Shown here: one piece after another, positions 42,800-53,826 of the stretch | Position numbering within the stretch: position 1 is the stretch's first letter | Layout: every line of letters starts with the position of its first letter | Assembly (NCBI GenBank): GCA_018136815.1 | Contig: CM030939.1 | Coordinates: 2,907,419 to 2,971,418, forward strand | DNA from: Isochrysis galbana | Lineage: Eukaryota; Haptophyta; Isochrysidales; Isochrysidaceae | Length of the DNA: 64,000 bases | Direction: 5' to 3' | The notes under the pieces: model-generated | Databases searched by the model: none | What the model was told of the DNA's origin: nothing | What the model saw: the letters and a program-made list of their open reading frames with translations, nothing else | Made by a program: the position numbers and the translations under genes

Positions 42800-43180
42800 G
42801 TACCGAGATGCGCTCGAGTGCCCAACTTTCGAACGCTACCGGGCGCGCTGCCGGCGCTTTCTCGGCCGCCCACTGGGATAGAATGCCGCACCAGGCACCA
42901 TATCCAAATATGCCGCCCGAGCAGCCACGCCAATCGCCGCCGCCGCCCGCGCGCATCGCAAAATCGACGGCCGTGTGTGGCGCCGACGACTACGCTAACG
43001 TCACCCGGCCGAACGGGCCGAGCGCCCAACTTTCGAATGCTACCGGGCGCGCTGCCGGCGCTTTCTCGGTCTCCCACTGGGATAGAATGCCGCACCAGGC
43101 ACCATATCCAAATATGCCGCCCAAGCAGCCACGCCAATCGCCGCCGCCGCCCGCGCTCATCGCGAAATCGACGGCCGGGG
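42800..43180 (+). repeat. Tandem repeat of a retroelement segment (two full units and a third diverged one)
   Basis: GTGCCCAACTTTCGAACGCT at 42821 and GCGCCCAACTTTCGAATGCT at 43022 open two units of about 200 bp with shared blocks CGCCAATCGCCGCCGCC and CCATATCCAAATATGCCGCC. A third, diverged start at 43549 (GTGCCCAACTTTCGCACAGC) lies inside the RNase H part. The third region is similarly preceded by AATCGCCGCCGCTGCCCGCG. Confidence 0.6.
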
Positions 43181-43412
43181 CCGGCCCGTCAGTGATCACT
43201 CAAGGCTTGATAGATCGCCTACCTCCCGACGCTTGCGTCACTCGAGTAACCGACGACTGTCAATCAAGGACCTCTGCGAGGCCCCAATGGCGCGGACCTC
43301 GTCACGCGAGGAGTCGTCGTCGTCGTCTTCTCTATGAGCGGCCGCGCCTTCCGTCACCGATTCGACGTCATCGAAGGCCACCCGATGCTCCTCCTGGTTC
43401 GATCGAACGGCC
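43165..43412 (+). pseudogene. Broken aspartic protease remnant related to the Ty3-like element
   Basis: GAGPSVITQGLIDRLPPDAC matches the protease at 1117-1000 of the minus-strand element (GAGPSVVTTSLLSSLPNDAC). One frame over, GPNGADLVTRG, AFRHRFDVIEGHPMLLL continues the match, so a shift near 43285 has broken it. The DTG is reduced to TAG (Thr-Ala-Gly) at the start, so the catalytic Asp is lost. Confidence 0.65.
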
Positions 43413-43439
43413 CTCTGCCTACGAGCCTGTAGTCATCGC

Positions 43440-43890
43440 ATGTTCGACAAATCGCCGCCGCTGCCCGCGCACATCGCGTCGAAGTTGGCCCTGCGCAACA
43501 CGGACAACAAGACCAAGGCTACGGTCCGAATGGGCCAGAGTGCCCAACTTTCGCACAGCAAGCGCCAAAACAGCATCTCCTTGTCGGCCAATGAAGCGGA
43601 AACGATGGCGGCCTCCCTCGCTTCGCAGCGTATCGAGAACTTCCGTAACACGCTCGCGGATCTCGGTTGGAAGCAAGCGGAGCCAAGTCCGCTGTTGTCC
43701 GACAGCAAGGGGTGCAAAGGCACTCGCGGACAATCCCATCATGAAGGGTTTGGCCCGTCACATCCATCGTCGTGAGCTTTACGTGCGTGAGCTCACGCAG
43801 AAGAATGTGTTACGTGTCTACCACGTGCAGACCGAGCTCAATGTGGCCGACATGATGACGAAGCCCTTAGCGGCGAACAAGTTCACCAAT
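43440..43890 (+). pseudogene. Copia-type RNase H remnant
   Basis: SLSANEAETMAASLASQRIE and, one frame over, ALADNPIMKGLARHIHRREL followed by VYHVQTELNVADMMTKPL match the RNase H end of Ty1/copia Pol. A shift near 43715 separates the two halves. The tail continues open to TGA 44038-44040 in a frame of unclear meaning. Confidence 0.65.
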
Positions 43891-44107
43891 CACCAAGTTC
43901 CGTGGGCTGATCATGGTTCGCATTTGAGATCTTGCTACCTTGCGAATCCCTCATTTGTTGCCCTTCTCCTTCTCCAGGGGATCAGGTCAAGGGGGGGTGA
44001 GAAGCGCAAGGCTTCATGCAAGGCTTCATGTGTGTCGTGAACCCAAGGCCTAGCTATGGCTAGGTGGTGTGCAAAGCATTTGTTCTTGTTGGGGTTTTGT
44101 TTTTGTG

Positions 44108-44172
44108 TCGGTTACGTGATCGGCGGTTGAGTCGGTTACGGCGGTTGAGTCGGTTACGGCGGTTGAGTCGTT
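44108..44172 (+). repeat. 18-bp tandem repeat
   Basis: GGTTACGGCGGTTGAGTC is repeated about three times, the first unit diverged (GTGATC). Confidence 0.6.
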
Positions 44173-44208
44173 TGAACGGACACCGGACCGTGCAAGGGTA
44201 GAGACCCC

Positions 44209-45384
44209 TAAGAGACAAGTAACAAGAAAAAACTATTGTTATAGTTTGAACTATGGAGCGTGCCGCGACCGCTCCCGAGCCCCAGGCGACCCTCGCCACC
44301 GCGCCCCACCTGGGGCGCCCCATGCCGCCCGAGGCAGCTCGTCAGAAAGCCCTCTCAGAGCCCATCCAACCCATCCAAACCACACCCGCGCAGGCGCGCG
44401 GGGTGGCGAGCACTGGCACCGAACAGGTTGCCACCATGGCTCTGCGTAGCATGCAGGGGGTCTTTGAGACCCCCTCCAACAGTGGGAAACCCTCCCACCC
44501 CAAGAGCACCTCATGTGGGAGGGCAGCTTTGCTGCCCTCCCCATGGTGGAAACCTCTACCATCAGTGTACCCATCATGGGAGGGCACTTCACAACCATCA
44601 ATCTTCCCTGGAGAGCACCCCATGCCTCTGTTTCCCAACTTGTTGACACACTTGTTTTCTTCACCCCACTCTTGTGGGCCACAAGTACCTACAGCTCAGT
44701 GCCCTGCCTTGGGCCCTCTTTCAACACTAGACTCCCTCTCCCACTCCCCCTTCACACCACAACCAACCCAAACAGCAGCACGAACCCCCTCACCCTCGGT
44801 TTCAAGCACCAAAAAGTTCAACTCAAGACCCATGTTGATACACTTATCGTTTTAACCCCACTCTTGTGGGCCACAACTACCTACAACTCAATGCCCTTTG
44901 GGCCCTCTTCCAATACTTGAATCCCTCTCCCACTCCCTCTTCCAACTAGAACCAACCCAAGAAGCACAAACCCCCTCGTTCTTTGTTTCAAGCACTAATA
45001 ATTTCGACTCAAGACAAGAGGGAGGACATGTCTTGAGGCGGCGTCGCTGCCCATGCCTAGCGCAAGGGTATAGCGCCCCCACTCAGACATCTCCTTCCCT
45101 ACAGCTCCTCTCTGAGGAGTTGCTCCTCTCCCTCCCATTAGGCCCCCTTGCCTGCGAGACCAGAACAGGATCCTGGCGTAGGGGGCTGTCTGAGTGTGGA
45201 GGGAGGGGCGCTCTGGCTAGCGCAGGTAGAAAGCTAGTGAGGAGCTGGGTGGCATAAGGGGGGAAGGGTGCTTGCGCTTGCCGCGGCAGGGTGTCCTGTC
45301 TTGAGTGAGCGCTAGTCCTGTTCCTTTGCCGCGCCGCGACCCATAAAAATTTGTTAAAAATTAATTAAGAGACAAGTAACAAGA
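44209..45384 (+). mobile_element. 1.1-kb retroposon-like insertion with 19-bp target-site duplication
   Basis: TAAGAGACAAGTAACAAGA occurs at 44209-44227 and 45366-45384. The insert 44228-45365 opens with a palindromic AAACTATTGTTATAGTTT, then ATGGAGCGTGCCGCG as in two other family starts, and ends AT-rich (CCATAAAAATTTGTTAAAAA). A frame from ATG 44253 (MERAATAPEPQATLATA) runs 200 codons and is low-complexity. Bases 44642-45018 consist of two diverged tandem units of about 190 bp (CCCCACTCTTGTGGGCCACA in each). Confidence 0.7.
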
Positions 45385-46367
45385 GAGCTTTCGCCACTCA
45401 GGTGTGAGTCACTAGTAGCATAGCGCATGCAGCGGGCACCTTCAAGAATATTTTTATTTTTTATGTATTTATGTATCTGTGGCATCAGCACATGTCAAGG
45501 CTCAAGGCGTACGGGCAGGTGCGCTGAGGGCTGAGGGGTGTCGTGATAGTACCGGGCTAGTGGGAGAGTAGTGGTACTAACACTCAATTATTTAATTATC
45601 ATAGATAGAAGGAACGGCATACTATATATATGCTATGATAGCATATGCATATACGCATACGCATACGCATACGGCATCTTGAATCACCGTTCGAGAATTT
45701 TCCATTTTGATGGAATATTGGGAACTTTCGACTAAAAAAATCCTGCTCAAAGTTCTCCCCTAGCTCAAGCATGAGATGGAGATGGTCCTTTTTTATCCCT
45801 AATAAAAGCCCTGTTTCCTGTTTAATCGCCCTTATACTAATAAATATTAATTCGTCTAATATTAGTATTAGTAATACTACAAATATATTTGTTTGTGTTT
45901 GTGATAGCAGCTCCAAAACCTTATGCCTTTTGCTTATACAGAGAGCTGATGGCTGATGGCAGCACTAATACTAATATTAGTACTAGTACTACTACAAATA
46001 TTTGTTTGTGTTTCTGATGGCTCCAAAACCTTATGCCTTTTGCTTATGCTGAGAGCTGGTGACAGCAGCTCTAACCCCATTGGATCGAGGATGATGCATG
46101 ATGGAATGCATGCGTGAAATTGAGTGGGTCCAAAGCTGCACGCGCGGCGAGAATGTTGCAAATGCAAATCATTTCAAATGCACGGCCATTTTTATCCTCG
46201 CTCACTCGTATCCAGCTCAATCTCACAACACATGCCCCGCGCGTGGCCCGCACGCCCTCGGCATGCACTTTCCATTTACCAAGGTCCTGTTTCATTATGA
46301 ATGTCAATGATCGGCGACACAGATCTCTTGCACAGCAATGTTCGCCAAGGCAGCTGTTAGGGTGCTC
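45385..46367. other. AT-rich intergenic region with a tandem duplication
   Basis: 45850-45950 and 45962-46060 are two diverged copies (CTACAAATAT, TTTGTTTGTGTT, GCTCCAAAACCTTATGCC). CACCTTCAAGAATATTTTTA at 45439 resembles a LINE tail. No gene was supported. Confidence 0.45.
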
Positions 46368-47698
46368 TCAGATGACGTCGTGGCGAAAGCGAATGAAGAT
46401 GCCGACTCCCACGGCCTTGGACATCAGCACGCCCCAGAGTAGAGGGTCAGCGGGCGCAGCTGCAAGACAAAGAACATCCATTATACAAGCGAAAGCAGCA
46501 GCGCACGTGTAGAGAGCAAGGTGCGTCGCCGATTTGAGACTCTGCGCAGCAAGCCCATATGCGGGGAGGAGTCCACCCCAGCCAACCGTGTATGACCAGC
46601 GCAACACCTCCAGACCAAGAGTCGTGAGGAGAGCTACCTATGGGGGGGGGGAAGCGCCAATGCGGATGAGCAGTGCGTAAAAGCAAAGCGGTAACATCAG
46701 ATGAGTCGAGGCCTCAATACGGCCGTTCCACACGGCACCGAATTGCGAACCACCGAGGTATGTGTCCACGATGACCAGCACGTGAATAGTGATAGCTGCC
46801 AGCATGGAATGGACGGGGCACTCATGAGAAGATTCGGCCGCACCTGCAGAATTCGCGGCCTCCTCTCCAGTCCAGTTAGAACGGACTTAATGACGTCCAG
46901 AGTTTCCAGCAGCAGAGCGTCGTCGATGACACGGCTCGCAGCATAGTGTGCGAGCGCGCCCAGACTGGAGCAGATCATGGCTAGCCGCACGAGGCCATAA
47001 GAGACACCGAGACTCGCCTCTCCCGCGCCAAGAGTGGCGGGTGACTTGACTGCGTAAATGAGCAGCCCGATGTACTGCGAACCGACGAGTACGCCCCAGC
47101 CGATCGTGGGGCCAATGCTGCGCAACGGCGCAAAAGTCTGAAGCGGCACCCTCTTGCTGAGCCGTGCGAGCGCAACAGCGAGCATGCCACGCGAGTGCAT
47201 CTCCTCGAGCACGATGCGCACGATCAGAGCAAAGCACACGAGCAGCGAGATCGTGAGGAGACCCGCTCCCCAACCTCCCGCCGAGGCGACCGCGCACGTG
47301 ACGGCGTCAGCCGGCTCGTCTGGGTGGCACGCCTCCCTGAGCTGTCCGGTCGCGTTGCCGACGGAGGCTGACTTGAGACCCGCGAACACGGGCGAGAGGT
47401 CTCCGTTCGTGCCGTGCAACCAGTCCCCTCCGCCCAGTCCGACCATGAGCAGTAGCGCGACGAGCGCAAGCGTGCCCGCCTCGAACGAGCGAGCGTACGA
47501 GTGCCAATTGACGATGGGCCCGTCGACGAAAGAAGCTCCGCCTGCGACCGAGCCCATCAGCAGCGCTTTGTCAGAGCCGAGCGCCTCCTCCTCTGCGTAG
47601 CTGCCCCCACCCTCCTCTTCATCCCCTCCCAGACTCACGTCTACCACCGCCTCGCCCTCGCCGAGCGGCTCGCCACCGTCTGGCTTCACAGAAGACAT
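46368..47698 (-). CDS. Multipass membrane protein of unknown family (about 9 segments, exon borders partly uncertain)
   Basis: ATG 47698 opens MSSVKPDGGEPLGEGEAVVD, an acidic cytosolic tail. Exon 1 (to 46844, ending RPRILQ before GTGCGG) has four hydrophobic segments, including TLALVALLLMVGLGG and LLTISLLVCFALIVRIVL. Further coding lies at about 46820-46660 (AAITIHVLVIVDTYLGG, GAVWNGRIEASTHLMLPLCF) and 46645-46368 (VALLTTLGLEVLRWSYTV to FIRFRHDVI), giving about nine membrane spans. The joins need a 23-bp spacer and a C10 homopolymer that no ordinary intron explains. I do not recognise the family; a transporter or channel-like role is only possible. Confidence 0.55.
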
Positions 47699-48175
47699 CC
47701 CGAGAGAGAGAGGGAGTGAGTGAGAAAGAGGGGAGAGTAGTAGGGGGACGAGGAGAGGAGGGAGAGGAAAGCGGTAGGGCGAGCGCGACGGTGCGACTTC
47801 AGTGCGGAGAGAATATGAAAATGTGTGGCTTGTGGGAGGAGAGGGGAAGAGAAAGAAGAGAGGGAGGGAGGGAGGGAAGGAAGAGGGGAAGGGAGAGAGA
47901 GGGAGAGAGAGCCCGCCGCCGCTCGCGCGTCCCCTCTCTGGTTCAGCACGCGGGCTTCGAGGAGAGAGAGAGAGTGAGGCACGGGCGTGGAAGGGGAGGA
48001 ATGAGAGAAAAGAGACGGAAAGAAAGAGAAGTGGGAGAACGGTGGGAGAGAAGAGAAGGGGGGAGGGGAGGAGGGGGGGGGGGGGGGGAGGCGGCGGCGG
48101 CGGCGGCGGGCGGATTTTGACTGGGGAAGAGAGGGAGGGGAGGGGTGCGGCGGCGGGCGGGCGCGAGGATGCAAG
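47699..48175. promoter_or_regulatory. Homopurine tract upstream of the membrane protein gene
   Basis: Plus-strand GA repeats run directly up from the start codon to about 48110, ending in a G run (48075-48090) and GCGGCGGCGG. The position matches other genes here. Confidence 0.4.
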
Positions 48176-48764
48176 GTACTTACTAAAGTAAAGTGCTAGG
48201 TAGATGGACTAAGAGGTGCTACTCCTCGTTGCCAAAAATATGACATTGGTAGTAAAGTCTGGCGTTTCGCTCTCTTCTCCGCCCCTCCGGGACTCTCAGC
48301 CCCTCCCCCCCTGGCGAGGGCGAGATCGCCCTCCCGTCCCCTCCGCTCCGCTTCATCTCGACACGTTGTGGCGGAGGCGGCGCGCGCGGCGCGTCGCCGA
48401 AGAGGCCGAGCGTGAGGCCTGCTCCGTGAGGAGGGGGCTCGGTCGCTGGCGGAGGGTCGCCCTGGTAAGGACGATCGCCGGCAGCGAAAGAGCAAAATCA
48501 GTCCTCCTTACCGCTGCCTTCTGTGAACGATCGTTACTATTACTATTAAACGACAAAAAACGAGAAACCCAAGAAGAGGGGACAGAGATAAAAATAATTA
48601 TGGTAAAAGAGAGAGAGAGGGGAGAGAGAGGAAGAGAGAGGGGAGGGAGAGGGAGAGGGGCGGGCGCCGCCTCGGGTCACCTGCATCTGCTCCTCTCTGC
48701 TCCTCTCCGCCTCTCCGCGGGGCTTGAATGCGGTGTGACCACGCCGCTCAGCTGGACACGTTCG
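48176..48764. other. Region upstream of the sulfotransferase
   Basis: An open frame extends from 48216 through this region in phase with the gene but without family features; a GA-rich block at 48610-48660 lies within it. Taken as 5' UTR or promoter. Confidence 0.3.
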
Positions 48765-50487
48765 ATGTTCAACCTATCGTCTGGCCCGCACCCCTCCGCC
48801 TCGTCCTCCTCGGCCTCCCCAGCCTCCTCTCTTGGCGTAGCTGAGTGCACTAGGGCGGTCACGGAGCAGGAGGGCCCGCTTGCGCTCGACGCCCTCGAGC
48901 TGCTCGCGCCCCGCCACGCCTGGCTGGGCGCCACCTCGCGCTGGCCCTCCCGCCGCGCGGAGGTCTATCCACTCCGGCTCTCTGACCTGACGGGAGCTGC
49001 TGAGGCACTAGACGAGGCAGTGCGCGACCACGGATGCGTGTCGTTCAGTGGGCGGGGAAGGATGAGCGGCTACAACCCTTCCTGCTCATGCATCGTCCGC
49101 TGCGAGTCCAGACAGTGCCGCACGGGACTAGCCGCATGCGGCTCGATGCCATGGTGCGTGTGCGTTACGGTCAACAAGCAACGCTCGTGGGCAACGCTCA
49201 AGACGCGCGGGTATGCGCGCTTTGGGGTGGAGGGTTTATCTAGCGAGCAGCCACCAGCGGGTCCCAGCGCCCACGCGGCCCTCCTCGAGCAGCACCGGCT
49301 GCCTCGCGGCAAGGGAATGGTGTTCATCTTGGGTGAGCAGAAGTGCGGCACCACCAACCTGTACAAGGCGCTTGTGTCATCTGGGCACGGCAGCCATGCG
49401 CGTTTCACCACAGGAGCAGACAAGGAGCTGCACTTCTTTGATTGGCGGCGGTACGTGGCGAGCTGCCCCTTTGGCGACTACCTGCGCTCGCTCCGCCCAG
49501 TGGCGGGCCGCCTGGCGATCGATGCCACCCCGGACTACCTCGCCGACCCCGTGATTGCAGCCAATGTGGGCATGCTGATGCCAGAGGCCAATTTCGTAGC
49601 GCTAGTCCGGGATCCAGGTCCACGCCCCCTATCTCCCATGCTTCGCTGCCGCACCCACCTCGCCTCGCCAGCGCATCAAGCAGGAGCCGTCGACAGTATG
49701 CGCGCCACGTGAGCCGCGGTGGACCAGGCCGCACGATGTGACTTGCTCACGCACTGCACGCCACCGCCCACTGTCTGCAGTTGACCGCGCCTTCGCTGCG
49801 TGGGACCAGAACCGGCGTGGCGGATTTGAGCGCCGCTCATTTGCTGCTGCTGTAGAGGACGAACTGCCCACCGCACGTGCGTGTGCCGCCCTCGGCGCGC
49901 GCATGCTCTCTGTGCCGCCCCCGGGCAGTAAGACCGGGGAGTGGGCGCGCTTAGCGCTCGCATATTCGCGCACGTGCACAGGCACTGTGTCCGTCGGTTG
50001 CTGGGTCTCGTCCGACACGTCTGCCTGGCCTGCATGCAAGCGCTATCTCTACAAGGGATTATATGGACACCATATAGGCTTTTGGCTGAGCTTTGTGGAA
50101 CCCTCTCGCGTGGCTGTGGTTCGCTCGGAACTGCTGTTCTCCGAGCGAGCCAAGGCGGTAAAGCTCGTCGAGTGCTTCTTGTTGGGAATTTCACCGTGCG
50201 TGGTACCCGAGGCCGCTGCGGATGTAACAGGTTCGGCCAAGCCATTGGCGAGGACCGGTAGTGGGGCACCGCGTGGGGCGTCAGCCCACGCGGTCACATG
50301 GCGCTCATCACACGCCGGTGCCCCGACCTGCTGGCACAACTGCGGTGTGCGCAAGAGCGGTAACGTTAGCGTTTTCTTGCCATCGAATCTGCGTCTCGAG
50401 CTCGATCGCCTCTACTACTCTTCGGAGGAGGCGCTCAAATTCCACTCTGCCACAGCGACGAGGGGCGGAATTACGTTCATCGGCTGA
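48765..50487 (+). CDS. PAPS-dependent sulfotransferase (2 exons, about 519 aa)
   Basis: Exons 48765-49617 and 49781-50487 join across a phase-1 intron (GATCCAG/GTCCAC, CTGCAG/TTGACC), giving the intact VALVRDPVDRAF, the 3'-phosphate-binding motif. The 5'-phosphosulfate loop is FILGEQKCGTTNLYKAL; KELHFFDWRR and DATPDYL fit Golgi carbohydrate sulfotransferases. The C-terminus has LPSNLRLELDRLYYSSEEAL. The first 180 residues are unusual and contain a cysteine-rich stretch (PSCSCIVRCESRQC); a frame problem or an overlooked intron there is possible. No clear membrane anchor was seen at this start. It likely sulfates polysaccharide or glycoprotein sugars. Confidence 0.75.
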
Positions 50488-50883
50488 GAGCCGGCGGGCG
50501 ATTGAAGCAGCGATATGCAAAGCGCCAATCGAGCGTGTCCGCCCCCCCATCCATTTCACCTTTCACCCACTGCCCCACGTTATGTCCACATTTGCTCAAT
50601 TATCTCTTGATTCCTGCATAGTGCGCTTCGTCCCGATCCTGGACTTGATCTTGGGACCTATAGCGCTGCTCTCGACCTTGAGCCTACAGCTAAAGCAAGC
50701 AAGGTCAGCCTTGACAACTAAGAAGGAGCTGTTGTGCCGTTTGCGTGGTAGAGCTGTTTGGATCTTGATCCTTGATTCTTGATGCGTCCTCTCGCCTCTC
50801 ATGATTCCTCAACCGTTACAGTGTGATGAAAACCTATTCCGTTATTGGCTAGTCTTGTGTGTTGCATGATAAGTTGTCGGTAT

Positions 50884-51075
50884 ATGCAACTAAGCTTATA
50901 CTCAGTTCATATGGGGGAGGCGCCTCGTGCCCTCCCCCTCGGGCTCCAAGCTCCCCTCCTGGGGGCCCGTCGGTCATCCTCAGACTCTGCCTTCTGGCAT
51001 GAGCCGCTGAGCAATCACCAGCTCCTGGCCCAGACCCCCAGTGCCAGTTCTGTTACCTGCATTTCTTACCTTAGA
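50884..51075 (+). repeat. Retroposon-family 5' end, truncated
   Basis: GCAACTAAGCTTATACTCAG at 50886, then CATATGGGGGAGGCGCCTCGTGCC, fits the palindrome-plus-ATG start. It is followed directly by the SINE-like repeat. Confidence 0.45.
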
Positions 51076-51084
51076 CCTTAGACG

Positions 51085-51278
51085 CGTGAACAATTACCGT
51101 AACGGTAGAAATAAAACTCAAATCCTCGAATTTCGAGACGAAAATCGGCGAACCTGGACTTGAGCCCAGGGAGAATCCGAATCTGCACGCCTCGCGCGAC
51201 CACGGCGAACATAGAAGACGGTATACGGTATACAGCGAAGAAGGCTCGTATTCGTGCCGAAATATTCATGCCAAAAGG
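51085..51278. repeat. Dispersed SINE-like repeat, copy 2
   Basis: It matches 8886-9066, including CGAACCTGGACTTGAGCCCA and AGGGAGAATCCGAATCTG. On the minus strand CCTGG/CCAGG flank GCTCAAGT as in a T-arm. Confidence 0.5.
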
Positions 51279-51794
51279 CCTGAATACAACACACGGTCAA
51301 AAAATGCAGCCCTACCCTTACTAATAGTTACAAAGCCCCTGTTTGACCGCCCTAGTGTTGCTGCCTCGTTGGTAGTCGCCAGAGCGCTGCTCTTGCTTCT
51401 TGTAGTTGTAGCGCATGCGCCCCTTCGTGGCAGCGCTCTGCCGCTTTGCGCTCTGCCCCTGCCCCCCCCCCCGCCAAAGTCAGGGCGAGAAAAAAATCCT
51501 GCACAACCGTAAAGAGAGCCGTAGAGCATGAATGCAACTTTTGAAGAAAGTAGAAAGTATAGAAGAGGAGAATGGGTTAAAACTTAAAACAAGAAACAAG
51601 ACCTTGAGAGTCGAACAACTCCTTGATCCTTGAGGTAGAAGTTAAACCCATCATCGCATAGAATACGACATCGAGTCTAGAACCTAGGAGTTAGCGGGTT
51701 TGTGAACCCGTCCTCTACTTTGCTCAACCCTGAGATAGTCTGGTCTTTAAAAAACCTGTTGGACCGCCCTGCACTCGTGACCCCAACCGTACGT
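51279..51794. other. Intergenic, with reversed GGGCGGTCAAACAG motifs
   Basis: CTGTTTGACCGCCCTA at 51340 and CTGTTGGACCGCCCTG at 51757 are reversed copies of the LINE 5' motif. No gene was found. Confidence 0.35.
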
Positions 51795-53108
51795 TACTGT
51801 AGGGCGGTCAAACAGGGCTTTTTAAGTACTAATATGGGGGGGGGTGACATTTTTTGACCATTTTCCAAAGTCCACAACAAAACTCCCAGGGGGGCCACCT
51901 GCCGCCACGAAAATCTTCGCCAGAAAATGGTGCGATTCTCCTCCCCCCTCGCCCCTCCCTCGCACACGCTCTGGGGCTCTACCGGTAAAGAACCGCGGCG
52001 CCCGCCGCGGGAGTGATAGACGTATTTTGAAACAGAGTATTCATCACACCGGATTCCTTATTGATCCGTCCCACTCGTCGGCCGCCCGAGATTGATCGCC
52101 TGCCCGCTGAAGGCAAGACGTCATCTGCGCACCCCTTAGCGCACCCCATAGTGCGCGCACACGGCCCCCTAGGCCACACACGTACCCGCCCTGACCACCC
52201 CGACCCGCCCCTCGCAGGATTCGCCCTCGCCCGACGTTGCCACCGACTTCCAGCTTCTCAACGCTGGGGTCATCGACACCTGGCTCACGAGCGCCAGCGT
52301 CCAGGCCGTCCTCGCCGCGCTCCTGTGCTCGAGCCCCCCCAATCCGGCGTTGGTCGACGAGGCTCGTCCAGTGGGTGGCCTGAGTGTGGCCCACGCGACC
52401 GCGCTCCACGCCGCTGCGGAAGAATGGGCTCAAAATCTCGCCAGAGCGCACATACGCGCGTCTGGCGAGGCCACACCACCGGGAGCTGATGTTATATTCG
52501 CCCGGTGGGTGGAGGCCTTGACAGGCGGCGCAGGTACTCTGCAGGCGATTCCGCAGGCGAGGAGCACCGCCACGAGGTCGCTGCTGGCAAGGGCGGCGCG
52601 CTACGCCAAGGCGCAGGCAAAGGTCTTGTATCACTCGGAATACAAGGCGCGCAGGGCGCTCGCACGCGGAAATGACCCAGAGGTGGTCGCCCAGAAAAAG
52701 GCGGCGGAGCTGGCGAGGCTCTGGCAAGACTGGTCCAAGCCATTCGCCTCCTCCGGTTCCGGCGGCGGCGGCGACGGCGGCGGCGGAGGCGGCGGCGGCG
52801 GCGGCGGCGGTGGCGGCGGTGGCGGCGGTGGCGGCGGCGGCGGCGGTGGCGGCGGCGGTGGCGCCAGCCCACCTCCTACGCCCCTCCCCCCGCGCGAAAT
52901 GCGTTGGATGCTGGCCTGTGGCACGGCGTCTCCGGGCTCGCCATTTCGGGCGCTCGCCGGCGCCGCTCTACCGCTCACTATTATCTGTGAGTTCGTCGGC
53001 TGTGGCGCTCGCTCACATTGGGCACCGCGCCGGCAGCAGCCAGCGATTCGTGTGACGCAAGCGCTTCTCCGGCTGGAGATGCGGCGCAGCTACCGACCAA
53101 GCAGTAGA
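51795..53108 (+). CDS. LINE 5' region and ORF1-like protein with poly-glycine tract, copy C
   Basis: The 51795-52265 part matches 31526-32056. An open frame runs from FQLLNAGVIDTWLTSASVQ (about 52248) through GGLSVAHATALHAAAEEWA and KAQAKVLYHSEYKARRAL, then about 38 glycines from (GGC)n at 52758-52862, to TAG 53109. A start ATG was not found; 52350 is a GTG. Position between the LINE 5' end and the ORF2 tail suggests ORF1. No RNA-binding motif is visible. The rest of ORF2 is missing. Confidence 0.5.
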
Positions 53109-53505
53109 TAGACTGTTCATACTCCCCAACACGCACTCGCCACACTCTAGAGAAATACTATACATCCTAGCATGGAGATACATTCTAACAGATTTTTACA
53201 GAGTACACTTCGACAACATAACATTTGATAGCAAACAAATCAAAAAAAGAATACTGACGAGATACACCGCACTAGTAAAGGCAGCGCATTTCGGCAACTC
53301 CACTGACGCGGCCAGAAGAGCCCAAGCAGACATGGGCCGACAACCAAAAAAACGGATAGACACCAGCGACTTCCGCCCTCTATTCGACGTAATAGACAAC
53401 GACACACTAGCACCAAGCCATACCCTAAAGATAGCAACGCAGAAACTGGAGATCGAACACATCCTCGTACAAGAAAACAAGGAACATGCGAGCGACCAGG
53501 GATAG
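53107..53505 (+). pseudogene. LINE ORF2 C-terminus, copy C
   Basis: DRLFILPNTHSPHTLE, YILTDFYRVHFDNITF, STDAARRAQADMGRQPKKRI and FRPLFDVIDNDTLAPSH match copy A. The stretch starts at or beside the ORF1 stop, so several kilobases of ORF2 have been lost. Confidence 0.7.
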
Positions 53506-53826
53506 CGCCCTGGCTACAAGGGAGGAGAAACAAACTCCCTAAAGACCCACCCATAGGGGAAAGCCGCAAGGCTGGGCCCCCACAAAGAGTCGCAACCCAA
53601 AGCGCCTCACAGCAACGGCGAGCCGAAAGGCCCGCCCCCCCCCCCCCTGACGCCAGACCCAAAGTAGTGCACATGGGTCGACCCCCCGAAACCGAACAAA
53701 AAGGACCGAGGGGGGGTGCGAAAGGGGAGAGAGGGTGGGGCAAGGGCGATGTCAGGGGCAGCCCCCAAGGCGCGGGGCGGAGGATAGCAAAGTAGTAGGC
53801 ATCTTCAAGAATATTTTTTTTTTCGC
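53506..53826 (+). repeat. LINE copy C 3' UTR and T-tail
   Basis: AAGTAGTGCACATGGGTCGA and GGACCGAGGGGGGGTGCG match copy A's 3' UTR. It ends CATCTTCAAGAATATTTT and more T to 53823. Confidence 0.55.

Noticed and set aside
44253..44855. Host gene starting at ATG 44253
   Set aside because: It lies wholly in an insertion with a 19-bp target duplication, is low-complexity, and shares its start with other repeat copies.
51085..51278. tRNA gene
   Set aside because: Only a B-box-like segment and T-arm-like pair; no acceptor stem or anticodon arm could be folded.
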